In this document: piece after piece, positions 1 to 8,219 of the stretch
Layout of the letters: each line of letters starts with the position of its first letter
Numbering within the stretch: the stretch's first letter is position 1
Origin: Fidelibacterota bacterium
Lineage (GTDB): Bacteria > Fidelibacterota > UBA8477 > JABMPR01
Assembly: GCA_016845065.1 (NCBI GenBank)
Contig: JAERTG010000100.1
Span: forward strand, 171,360-225,950
DNA length: 54,591 nt
Reading direction: 5' to 3'
Notes under the pieces: generated by a model
Told to the model about the DNA's origin: nothing
Database searches by the model: none
The model's input: the letters and a program-made list of their open reading frames with translations, nothing else
Program-made: the position numbers and the translations under genes

Positions 1-3000
1 TGAATTCCTTACGGGTATAAATATTCAAAACATCGCCAGGTTGTGGAGAGAATGTGTTCCACTCAGAAGCACTTAATCTCTGCTCAACACCTGTATCAGT
101 ACCAAAATATCCAATATCACCAGAAAAGTTGATGGCTTTGATATTTTTCTCAGAGTAGATAGTTGCATCACCCCAACTAGCTCTGAAGATCTCAAATGTG
201 ATCCCAGAAGTAAAATCACTGGAAGCATTTGACAAATCCATAACTGAATATCCACTACCTGTACCAAGATAGTATTCATTCACACCACGATTGTGCAGAC
301 TGAACACCTTGTTGTGTGCAATGGTACTATCGGACTTGGCATACACTACAAAAGCGTCATCAACCATGAAAGCCACACCCTTGGCAGTACCAAAGACTAG
401 ATTTCCACCTTGTGATTCAGGCAATTTATCAATTGCATAGATATCATCATTTAACAACCCATTCACATTGTCCTTTGGATAATGGGTCCAAACTGTATCA
501 ACATAGTTGTAGGAGATGACACCTTTATTTGTAGCTAGCCAGACGAGATCACCATCCACCATGATATCATTTAGGTCGGTATCCGTTAATGATTCCAGGT
601 ATTCAGACAAGGAGTCAGGACCAGGATAGTATTCGATAATATCATCAAAACTGGTTAAATAAGTACCACGTGTATTCACGCGAATTAGCCCATGTGTGTC
701 AGATCCAAGCCAAATGGCACCTTCACTATCCACATCAATGGCTACACAAGCCGCATAATCCTTGGTATTATCAGGATTCTCCAGCGTGGCATCCTTATCA
801 TCTTCCCATTCATCAAAAACGGTTTCCAGTTGGAGATGATGTTTCCAAATCTCTCCATCATACAGAGATGGACCTCTGTTGGTAGCCACCCAGTAGTGAC
901 CCTCGTGATATACGATATCCTTAATTCCAACACTTGACAACAAACCACCACCAGAGTTGCTAAAATTCCAAAACTTCCAACCCTTGGTATCCTGGTTATA
1001 AATTGCCAATCCGTCACCAGAAGTTCCTATCATCACTCCATCTTCAAGAGGCAAAAGGCTCTCAATCTTCGAGATTGGTGATTGAAAAGTAAATTCCCAC
1101 GTTGGCAGAAGGTCAGATCCGATTTCAGAGCCAACTTGCTCTTCATTCGTGTACTGAAATGGCGTGATTTTACTGGTTGGCTGCAAGGTGGAATCTTGTG
1201 GACTCGTTACAATGACGTTTCTGCGGATACCTGTTTGAACATCGGTGATTTTGTAAGTCATTGGAGTCTGAGTTCGCGTCCAGGCACCAAGTCTTAACGA
1301 AGTATCAACAACAGTTTCGAAAAATTCGAGGCGGTAATCCAGAGGCATTGCTATTCCAGGTGTTCCGCCACTATAAACTCTAGCATTCGGAGACCAAATA
1401 CAATCTCCAGAAGTCCAACCAAGACGATTGTAGTCCAGCTGAAGCGTATCATTTTCAACAAAAACCTGAATACCATTACTGATCTGATTGTAATCCTCTC
1501 CATGAATCCCATATTGCGTATCAACAAAAGGAATTTCATTTGCAGGATCAGTTACATCCACGATTGAGAACGATTTTGTTTCCATGACCAATTCCTGAAA
1601 ATCTCGAAAGTCTATATCAGGCTCACCTGTATTGGGTCTGCCATTTGCTTCGGTTCCATCTGGATTGGTCACAGGATCCCAATTATCACCGTTGGGGTCA
1701 TCACCTGGAGCGGCTACAATCTCATCTGCGCAATTACCTCCACCCAACTCATATTCATCGGAACAACCATCAGAACCGACATCATCATTCACACTCCCAT
1801 CGATGCTTGGATCCCAAACATCCATGGTTGGTGCAATTTCGAAGGCATCTGGAAAAATAATTACTGTATCTGTTGTAAGTGTTGGTCCTTCCAACCAGGT
1901 CTTGATTTGCCAATCAAACCCATTGTGTTCGAATACCTTGCCCACAGCTCCTTCAACCACAACTCGTTCAGTCAATGTACTTGAATAAGCAATGCTATCC
2001 TCACTGGCAGGGACAATCATATCCACATATATGCCGTTGTCTCGTAGCTGATCCATATCGGCATATGAATCCCAATCACCATCATTATCTACTTCATCCA
2101 TTCCTGAATCGAGAAAGCGCAGTTCCAGAGTCCGATCATCAGGAATCTGAGTTGGATCAATGATCTTGAATTCAATGGAACCCGTACCAGGTAATTCGTC
2201 TCCTGGAACAGGACTAATTTCAGGAGGCAGATACCCAACTGAAGGAGGCTGAGGAGTCACAACAGCTGTATTCACATCAAGGGTAACATTGCCTGTAAAA
2301 TCCTCCTGAATCGTTTTGGATGTTTCGGTAGGCGGTATTGTATCAATTGCGGAACCTGAGTCATAGGCACAGACTGCATAGAAATAGCGCTGACCATTGA
2401 CCAGGTTTTTATCTACATAGCTATGAACCAGACCTGTATTAGCTCCCATATCGAAATGCAGACCAGAATTTTTAATCTGTTCCACTTCATGGGGTCCGGA
2501 TAGTCCGTTATCCAAATCAAATTTTGCGATGGGATTCCATAGATATGGACTTCCATAGGTGTCGGTGATATTCAGAGATTCATTAAATCCAAAATCAGTT
2601 GCCCGATAAATGGCATACCCTTCGAAATCCTTCCCATATAGGGGATCTCTAGAGAGCTCTGCCCCTTCATCCCAATACAAGGTCACCTGACCATCTCCAG
2701 GGATGGCAGTAACACGAGGTTTATTTGGTGGTTTCACAAACCGGTAGCCTGCATCATAAATTTCCTGCATAATTTCTGCAGTGGCGTACAAATCTCTCGT
2801 ATTATGAGGATCTTCATACAGGTATTCACCTGTTGCGGCATTGATATTGTAACCAAAAAGCATGGCAATAGAAAAACGACGTACATCTCCAGGACCCATT
2901 TTGATGGGACCAGAACTATACATAAAGATATTATCTGCCCTCTGCTGGAAAGCTGCTGTATCAATAGGTGCAGTGAGCCGACTGGAATAATAGTAATCCT

Positions 3001-4366
3001 CAGTCTCTGTACTGTTATCATATTGATCAACGATAAAACCTGTCAGACCCATTTGATCAGCTTCATCAAGATCTTTTTCATCATAGTTTGGCTCCCCTGG
3101 ATCTGGCAAGCCATTGGCCTCAGTACCGTCTGCATCCGGTGCCACATACTGGGCATCATCTGGTCCCACTCCATCTGTACCTAAATCATCATTGACTGGT
3201 TCACCGGGATCCCATTCACTACTCAGATTCCAGTCTGAATAAGGGCGCCAATCACCATCATTGTCAATGCCATCCTGCATGGATTCATCAATCATTCCGT
3301 CATCATCGTTGTCAATACCATCTCGAGGTTCACCGGGTGATTCAAGGAATTTATATCCAAAGAATCCGGGAACAGTATTTCCAAAAACCGGGTCACCGAT
3401 GGCATTGTCATCCCAACCGTAAACGATATCGATAAAGGTGTCGAAGTAGGCATCATCATCGTTGTAATCAGAGGCTCCTCCAATGTGGGGATCTCCGTAC
3501 ATACCAAAATACATGTTGTCTAGAGTATCATTACCTACATTTTCCAATTCGTAGACGAAGAAAATGACGTTTTGTGCTCTTGTGGCGATCCACTGATAGC
3601 CTCGTGACTCAACTTCAAGACCCAGTCCACCCCTTACCGTATCAATGGGAAATGCTGGGTAAAACTCATCATCTCTGAGAGAATCTGACCAGCCCTGCTG
3701 AGGCCAATATGTGTTGTGACTCTTGATATAGAAGTCGTCCATGACATAGTATGATTCCTGATCGGCAGTTGTAACACCCTGACCGTATTCACCAGGCCAC
3801 ATGAAGTCGTTAAAGGCTGGATCGAACCAATTGCTGGGCCAAGAATCCGGTTTTCCATCACGGTTATCATCCAGAGTGGTACTCATGGCGATAGATGATT
3901 GGAAGGGATCATGGTACCCCGGTAAGGGCTGCCAATCACCGGGATTGTTGTCAAATCCACTATTGTCATAAGTAACACCGGCTACGGTGAGACCATCACT
4001 CACAATAATATCCGAATCACCTCCATGGGTTGTGATTCGAGCTCCTGCAACTACACCAAATTCGAAGGCATATCCTCGACCTGAACCGATTGGCCATTCC
4101 ATTGATGGCTCCGTATTGGGACGACCAATGGAACCATAATTGTAGAACAGCGTGCGAACTCGGTTCCCGTTGTGGGTACCAGCTTTACGGTCACTTAGCG
4201 CTGATGCTTTGGACATATGATTGCGTCGGTCCAGTGTATTGTAATATTTCAGCCAGGCTGCACGATCAAGTTTGTTTTCAGGGACAGGGTTATTGGCATT
4301 AGAGCCAGCGTTCAGCACACCGATTAAAGTGATGAAGGTGAGCAGAAGAGTGATATTCTTATTCAT
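1..4366 (-). CDS. Secreted partner of TonB receptor: N-terminal family domain, calcium motifs, FN3, Reg_prop propeller (partial, 3' end outside window)
   Basis: The frame is open from the ATG at 4366 to the window edge (1455 codons), so the C-terminus is not seen. A short signal peptide (about residues 1-20, ending LNAG) predicts export. An N-terminal domain (about 30-340) resembles the proteins at 18913-21015 and 26010-28094. It is followed by an Asp-rich block of DxDxDG calcium-type motifs (about 343-440), a fibronectin type III-like domain starting near residue 544, two more Asp-rich blocks (about 752-772 and 847-915), and from about 1090 repeated segments typical of Reg_prop beta-propellers (WLGSDTHGL, WLATNKGV). 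The start lies 13 nt after the TonB receptor stop, and its Shine-Dalgarno AGGAAGG overlaps that stop, so the pair is probably translationally coupled. The ligand is unknown. A surface or periplasmic binding role with the receptor is inference. Confidence 0.8.
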   Translation of the reverse strand, partial: MNKNITLLLTFITLIGVLNAGSNANNPVPENKLDRAAWLKYYNTLDRRNHMSKASALSDRKAGTHNGNRVRTLFYNYGSIGRPNTEPSMEWPIGSGRGYAFEFGVVAGARITTHGGDSDIIVSDGLTVAGVTYDNSGFDNNPGDWQPLPGYHDPFQSSIAMSTTLDDNRDGKPDSWPSNWFDPAFNDFMWPGEYGQGVTTADQESYYVMDDFYIKSHNTYWPQQGWSDSLRDDEFYPAFPIDTVRGGLGLEVESRGYQWIATRAQNVIFFVYELENVGNDTLDNMYFGMYGDPHIGGASDYNDDDAYFDTFIDIVYGWDDNAIGDPVFGNTVPGFFGYKFLESPGEPRDGIDNDDDGMIDESMQDGIDNDGDWRPYSDWNLSSEWDPGEPVNDDLGTDGVGPDDAQYVAPDADGTEANGLPDPGEPNYDEKDLDEADQMGLTGFIVDQYDNSTETEDYYYSSRLTAPIDTAAFQQRADNIFMYSSGPIKMGPGDVRRFSIAMLFGYNINAATGEYLYEDPHNTRDLYATAEIMQEIYDAGYRFVKPPNKPRVTAIPGDGQVTLYWDEGAELSRDPLYGKDFEGYAIYRATDFGFNESLNITDTYGSPYLWNPIAKFDLDNGLSGPHEVEQIKNSGLHFDMGANTGLVHSYVDKNLVNGQRYFYAVCAYDSGSAIDTIPPTETSKTIQEDFTGNVTLDVNTAVVTPQPPSVGYLPPEISPVPGDELPGTGSIEFKIIDPTQIPDDRTLELRFLDSGMDEVDNDGDWDSYADMDQLRDNGIYVDMIVPASEDSIAYSSTLTERVVVEGAVGKVFEHNGFDWQIKTWLEGPTLTTDTVIIFPDAFEIAPTMDVWDPSIDGSVNDDVGSDGCSDEYELGGGNCADEIVAAPGDDPNGDNWDPVTNPDGTEANGRPNTGEPDIDFRDFQELVMETKSFSIVDVTDPANEIPFVDTQYGIHGEDYNQISNGIQVFVENDTLQLDYNRLGWTSGDCIWSPNARVYSGGTPGIAMPLDYRLEFFETVVDTSLRLGAWTRTQTPMTYKITDVQTGIRRNVIVTSPQDSTLQPTSKITPFQYTNEEQVGSEIGSDLLPTWEFTFQSPISKIESLLPLEDGVMIGTSGDGLAIYNQDTKGWKFWNFSNSGGGLLSSVGIKDIVYHEGHYWVATNRGPSLYDGEIWKHHLQLETVFDEWEDDKDATLENPDNTKDYAACVAIDVDSEGAIWLGSDTHGLIRVNTRGTYLTSFDDIIEYYPGPDSLSEYLESLTDTDLNDIMVDGDLVWLATNKGVISYNYVDTVWTHYPKDNVNGLLNDDIYAIDKLPESQGGNLVFGTAKGVAFMVDDAFVVYAKSDSTIAHNKVFSLHNRGVNEYYLGTGSGYSVMDLSNASSDFTSGITFEIFRASWGDATIYSEKNIKAINFSGDIGYFGTDTGVEQRLSASEWNTFSPQPGDVLNIYTRKEF

Positions 4367-4379
4367 ATTCAACACCTTC

Positions 4380-7300
4380 CTAGAAACTTGTTGAGAAACC
4401 GATGCGGAACTGGCGAGGACTGCTAAAGTAGGTAGGACGGGTCAAATAGTCCGATAGCGAGTGTCTGCCGTAAATGTTTCCATTGTCGGGTGTATAGGTT
4501 GGGATTAATGAGTAGGTAGCACGTCCAGTATCGGAGAAAACACTTCTTTCATTCTGGATATTAAGTGCATTGTAAATTTTAGCAAAGACAGTCCAGTGCA
4601 GACCGGCTAATACTACATCTTTGTGCATGTTTATATCGACGTTGAAATAATCAGGTTTTCTGTCAGAGTTGGGTGAATCAAGTGAGCTTCCCTGATATGT
4701 AGGTGTATACGGTAAGCCTGATCCATACTTGGTCAGTATCGATACACCCCATTTGCGTGGCTCAGCGAGAGATATATTAACATTGATCGTATGAGTCTGA
4801 TCCCAATCCAGGGGTAATACTTGTTTTATGACCTCGGCTGGGGGATCACTTTGATTTGCGTAAAATAGGGCTAGTGGATTGGATGCATTTCCTTGGGCAA
4901 CCGAATATGTGTAATCAGCTGATGCAGAAAGCAATCCAGTCCTGCGTTTGTTGATGGAGAAAGTTATACCTCGAGTATCACCATAATCTCTGTTGGCGTA
5001 AACCATATAGCTAACCGTATTATATTTTTCATACTGGTCCAAACTCAGAAGACCTGAGAAATCCTTATAAAAGGCAATAATCTCGATACCGAGGTCTGAA
5101 GTCAATTCCTGCTGTAAACCAATCTCATAAGTAACTGTTTTTTGTGGTTTCAGATTAGCATTTCCCAATCGAGAGGCATTACTGGCAGTACTAATCTCCA
5201 TTTCAGGATTTGAATAAAGATAGCTAAAGGTTGGAATCTGAAAAAAGTGACCATAACTGAAGTGGATGATACCCCTATCTGTAATAGGATAAGCTACACC
5301 TATCCTTGGAGAAAATTGGTGTACGGGTTCCGTGTTCTCGTAAAAGTCATTATAATCACGCCATTCTTCGCCATTCGCATCCAGTGTATCCAGAATTTCA
5401 TCAAAATCTGTCACCTCTCCTGCAAATTGGAAGAAGGTATCGATTCTAGCTGAATCAGAATTGGCTAATGTGTAAAGCCAGTATTTTGGATTTTCAGGGT
5501 CACGGTAGTCACTGGGAACAAAATAGTTTGGATTAAAGAAGTCATAGCGTAACCCGATGTTTACGATCATATCTGTAAGTTCGATCTTGTCCTGTAAATA
5601 AACATAGGCTTCACGTGGTGTTCGCGTTTTCAATGAAAGCTTGGTAACTGCGTCGGTCAGCCAGTTCTCGTAGGAATCATTTGAAAAACTTGATTCAGTG
5701 TCCTTAATGGTAGGTATCCAATCTAGGTTTTCCTGAACAAATACAGTATATGCCTTATATCCCATCGAGTGGGATTTGTAACCCACACCAGCCTTGAATT
5801 GATGGGTGTTGTTCATCTGCCAGGTGAGATCACCACTCATGAGATAGGTTCTATTGATCCTTTCAGAGTAGCTATGACTGTGCCCACCAGCCAGATACTC
5901 ATTTACAGGTTGCTCTGAAATTTCATTTGGCAGGAAGAATGCTTTTTTGAGGTCATTGACGACAAAATCAAACTGAATCTGTTGAACCCAGGGTGAAACT
6001 TCAGGTGAGGTCAGAGCCTCTACCCAGGCTGATCCATTCATTTCTTCCCAGGTATTGGTAATTCCAAATGACCAGGTATTACGACCAAAAATATCTTCGG
6101 CATACAAGGTGATACCACCAACCGTAAGACTGTCATAAAAAGAAACAGTCATATCACTTTTTAATATGAGCAGGGAGTCAATGACCGATCCGTAGTAACT
6201 ACCCATTCCGATTCCTGAAGCTGGATCTGCGGCGGCTTCTGTCATAAAATCAGCCCATAGAGAGACATTTGCATAGGTGAGCGATTTTTCTTCACTCAAC
6301 TCTTCCGGATCCACATCTATGTAAAAAGTTTTGGCAGTGGTCTGGTAAAATGATCCCTTAATATTGTAAAACATCCGTTCGTTTAGTGAATGTCTCAAAT
6401 CCATAATGATGGAGGTGGAGGTTGACTGATTTGTTGGTCTTCCGGAAGGATTGTACTTATATGCGAATCCGTTAGACATCGAATAGCTTTGTGATTCGGC
6501 AGTATTATGAATAATACTAGTATTGAGCTTCATTTTAGGATTAATACGCCAGGTTAACTTAAGCATTCCATTTATGCGGGAGGACGTATTCATTCGAACG
6601 ATACTGGAATCACCTGATGCGCCACTGTCCCACATATGATTGCCGTTAAAGTCAATGTAGGGTTCACCATCAAGGATTCCATTGTGATTCGCGTCTACAA
6701 AGGGATCTCCATCTAAAACACCATTGCCATTAAGATCAATAAACTCCCAATCTTCAGAGTCTATATATCCATTCTGGTTAAAATCGACATTGTGATTATA
6801 GCGACCATCACCGTTGATATCTCTGAAAGGTTCACCCAGAGTAAATGAACCATTTCCATCAAAATCAAAATATGATTCACTACCTGGTTCCAGCTGTCCA
6901 TCTCCATTTAAATCTGTAAAAGGCTCGGCAAAATTTAACAATCCGGCCCGACCCCAGGGTGAATCGCGTAGTTCTTCAACAGCCTTTGAGGTGAGATAAT
7001 TAACATCATTGGGCATATACTCACGAACTCCCCTATATAATCCGCCATAATCGTAAAAGCGACCATTAGCAAAAAAGTTTAATCTCTTGCCAAATCCAGG
7101 GACAGGACCTGAAAGACTGATTTCCAAGTTCTTAATGTTGGAGGGGTCAAATTGATCGGCATATTCAAAAAAGCGTGTGTCTTCGGTGTAATAATCACCC
7201 ATATAGGCACTGAGATTCCCTTTATACTTCTCCCCACCTTCTTTAGTAACAATATTGATGATACCAGACATGGCTTGACCATATTCCGCATTAAATGTTC

Positions 7301-7943
7301 CACTCAAAATCTGAAGTTCCTGAACAGCACTATTCTCGAGACCCACACCCAGACCCCCGGAGGAAAGATTTGTAACAGGTACACCATCAATCATATAGGT
7401 AACCTCACTAGAGCGACCACCTCGAATATGAATGCCACCCCCAGCATCGCTTACGATTCCAGCCTTTGTACCAATAACACCAGCCAGTGATTCTACAGGC
7501 ATTTCAGCTATTTCTGAGGCACTGACGATGGATCGGCCTGAGGTTAAATCCTTTTGAACCATGGGACGTTCAGCAACAACAACCACTTCCTGGTCTGATT
7601 CCAGCACCTGGACTGTCATATCAAAGTTTATTTCAGTGGTCAAATCACCACGCACAGAAACTTCTGTCATTATCTGAGTTGTATATCCAATCATACCAGC
7701 GCGTACTGAGAACACACCTACTGGAACATTGATTATAAAATATATTCCATCGCCATCAGTTGAAGCCCCCATACTGGTATTTTCAATGATAACATTTACG
7801 CCGGGCAAACCTTCACCGGTTTCTGCATCAATCACTCGACCGGAAATTTTTCCCGTGGTTCCTGCCAACAGATTATTGGTAGTCAAGACTAGGATAAATA
7901 CATATAGATAGGTTCTACGAAGATTTACCAGTACTGAATTCAT
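4380..7943 (-). CDS. TonB-dependent outer-membrane receptor with carboxypeptidase-regulatory-like N-terminal domain
   Basis: This 1187-residue protein is an outer-membrane gated channel for energised uptake. It has a signal peptide (about 1-28), a carboxypeptidase-regulatory-like beta-sandwich beginning GKISGRVIDAETGEGLPGVN (about 31-110), a plug domain (about 120-240) with the IRGG and YMIDGVPV motifs typical of plugs, and then a long barrel ending in an aromatic residue (FSTSF). An unusual insertion at about 339-436 carries around seven DxNxDG-type calcium-binding motifs and probably forms an extracellular loop. It is the first gene of a two-gene unit with the secreted partner downstream. 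A clear sigma70 promoter and an inverted repeat lie upstream. No SusD is present. The substrate is unknown. The family assignment is firm. Confidence 0.93.
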   Translation of the reverse strand: MNSVLVNLRRTYLYVFILVLTTNNLLAGTTGKISGRVIDAETGEGLPGVNVIIENTSMGASTDGDGIYFIINVPVGVFSVRAGMIGYTTQIMTEVSVRGDLTTEINFDMTVQVLESDQEVVVVAERPMVQKDLTSGRSIVSASEIAEMPVESLAGVIGTKAGIVSDAGGGIHIRGGRSSEVTYMIDGVPVTNLSSGGLGVGLENSAVQELQILSGTFNAEYGQAMSGIINIVTKEGGEKYKGNLSAYMGDYYTEDTRFFEYADQFDPSNIKNLEISLSGPVPGFGKRLNFFANGRFYDYGGLYRGVREYMPNDVNYLTSKAVEELRDSPWGRAGLLNFAEPFTDLNGDGQLEPGSESYFDFDGNGSFTLGEPFRDINGDGRYNHNVDFNQNGYIDSEDWEFIDLNGNGVLDGDPFVDANHNGILDGEPYIDFNGNHMWDSGASGDSSIVRMNTSSRINGMLKLTWRINPKMKLNTSIIHNTAESQSYSMSNGFAYKYNPSGRPTNQSTSTSIIMDLRHSLNERMFYNIKGSFYQTTAKTFYIDVDPEELSEEKSLTYANVSLWADFMTEAAADPASGIGMGSYYGSVIDSLLILKSDMTVSFYDSLTVGGITLYAEDIFGRNTWSFGITNTWEEMNGSAWVEALTSPEVSPWVQQIQFDFVVNDLKKAFFLPNEISEQPVNEYLAGGHSHSYSERINRTYLMSGDLTWQMNNTHQFKAGVGYKSHSMGYKAYTVFVQENLDWIPTIKDTESSFSNDSYENWLTDAVTKLSLKTRTPREAYVYLQDKIELTDMIVNIGLRYDFFNPNYFVPSDYRDPENPKYWLYTLANSDSARIDTFFQFAGEVTDFDEILDTLDANGEEWRDYNDFYENTEPVHQFSPRIGVAYPITDRGIIHFSYGHFFQIPTFSYLYSNPEMEISTASNASRLGNANLKPQKTVTYEIGLQQELTSDLGIEIIAFYKDFSGLLSLDQYEKYNTVSYMVYANRDYGDTRGITFSINKRRTGLLSASADYTYSVAQGNASNPLALFYANQSDPPAEVIKQVLPLDWDQTHTINVNISLAEPRKWGVSILTKYGSGLPYTPTYQGSSLDSPNSDRKPDYFNVDINMHKDVVLAGLHWTVFAKIYNALNIQNERSVFSDTGRATYSLIPTYTPDNGNIYGRHSLSDYLTRPTYFSSPRQFRIGFSTSF

Positions 7944-7994
7944 ACACTCTCCCTGGTTCTATTTCATTACTAAAGTAAAGAATTCTAATCGACT

Positions 7995-8023
7995 ATTATA
8001 GTCGCCTTCCACAGACAAGTCAA
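7995..8023 (-). promoter_or_regulatory. Sigma70-type promoter of the TonB receptor gene, -10 inside a palindrome
   Basis: On the minus strand, TTGACT (8018-8023) is followed after exactly 17 nt by TATAAT (7995-8000). The -10 box sits in the middle of a perfect 15-bp palindrome (7990-8004, arms CGACTAT/ATAGTCG around one base). The predicted transcription start is near 7988, about 45 nt before the ATG at 7943. Confidence 0.75.
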
Positions 8024-8030
8024 CCATCTT

Positions 8031-8060
8031 AGTTAGTTAGCTTACTATTATTAACTAACT
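8031..8060. promoter_or_regulatory. Inverted repeat upstream of the TonB receptor promoter; variant of the window's shared 25-bp dyad
   Basis: AGTTAGTTA (8031-8039) and TAACTAACT (8052-8060) form a perfect 9-bp inverted repeat. Read on the minus strand, 8056-8031 contains AGTTAATA-N10-AACTAACT. This matches the arms of the sites at 16019 and 31608 but has one extra spacer base. It ends 7 bp upstream of the -35 box of the receptor promoter, a position more typical of an activator than a repressor. It also lies upstream of the divergent gene at 8220. Confidence 0.55.
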
Positions 8061-8082
8061 GGCAAAAAAAGGGCCTTTTCCC

Positions 8083-8111
8083 TTGTCAACCCTTGGAGTT
8101 CCCTCTAGATT
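8083..8111 (+). promoter_or_regulatory. Candidate promoter of the VCBS-repeat protein gene
   Basis: TTGTCA (8083-8088), a 17-nt spacer and TAGATT (8106-8111) form a plausible sigma70 promoter with a start near 8118. That gives a leader of about 100 nt before the ATG at 8220. Confidence 0.5.
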
Positions 8112-8139
8112 TACGGCACTTTCAAAATGGTAAACAAGC

Positions 8140-8178
8140 GAATGGATCAACAGTATGATGTATCCATTCTTTTTATTT
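8140..8178 (+). promoter_or_regulatory. Terminator-like hairpin in the 5' leader of the VCBS protein gene (possible attenuator)
   Basis: GAATGGAT (8140-8147) pairs with ATCCATTC (8162-8169) around a 14-nt loop, followed directly by a T-rich run (8170-8178). It lies between the candidate promoter at 8083-8111 and the start codon at 8220, on the same strand as the gene. No gene upstream on this strand would need a terminator here, so attenuation or leader-RNA control is possible. The loop is long, which weakens the case. Confidence 0.4.
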
Positions 8179-8219
8179 AGTCGAGAGTAAACATTGTTAA
8201 TCAACAAAGGAGGACAAAA

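Noticed and set aside
1632..1988. Plus-strand open frame of 118 codons rich in Ser and Pro
   Set aside because: Antisense to the continuous partner-protein frame, whose internal repeats and domains are clear.
6635..6925. Dockerin / cellulosome interpretation of the DxNxDG repeats in the receptor
   Set aside because: Dockerins have two spaced 22-residue repeats with F-helices; here the motifs are closely spaced, about seven in number and inside a barrel loop.
8067..8079. Palindrome AAAAGG-G-CCTTTT as a terminator
   Set aside because: The stem is too short with a one-base loop and lies upstream of the promoter candidate; it has no gene to terminate.
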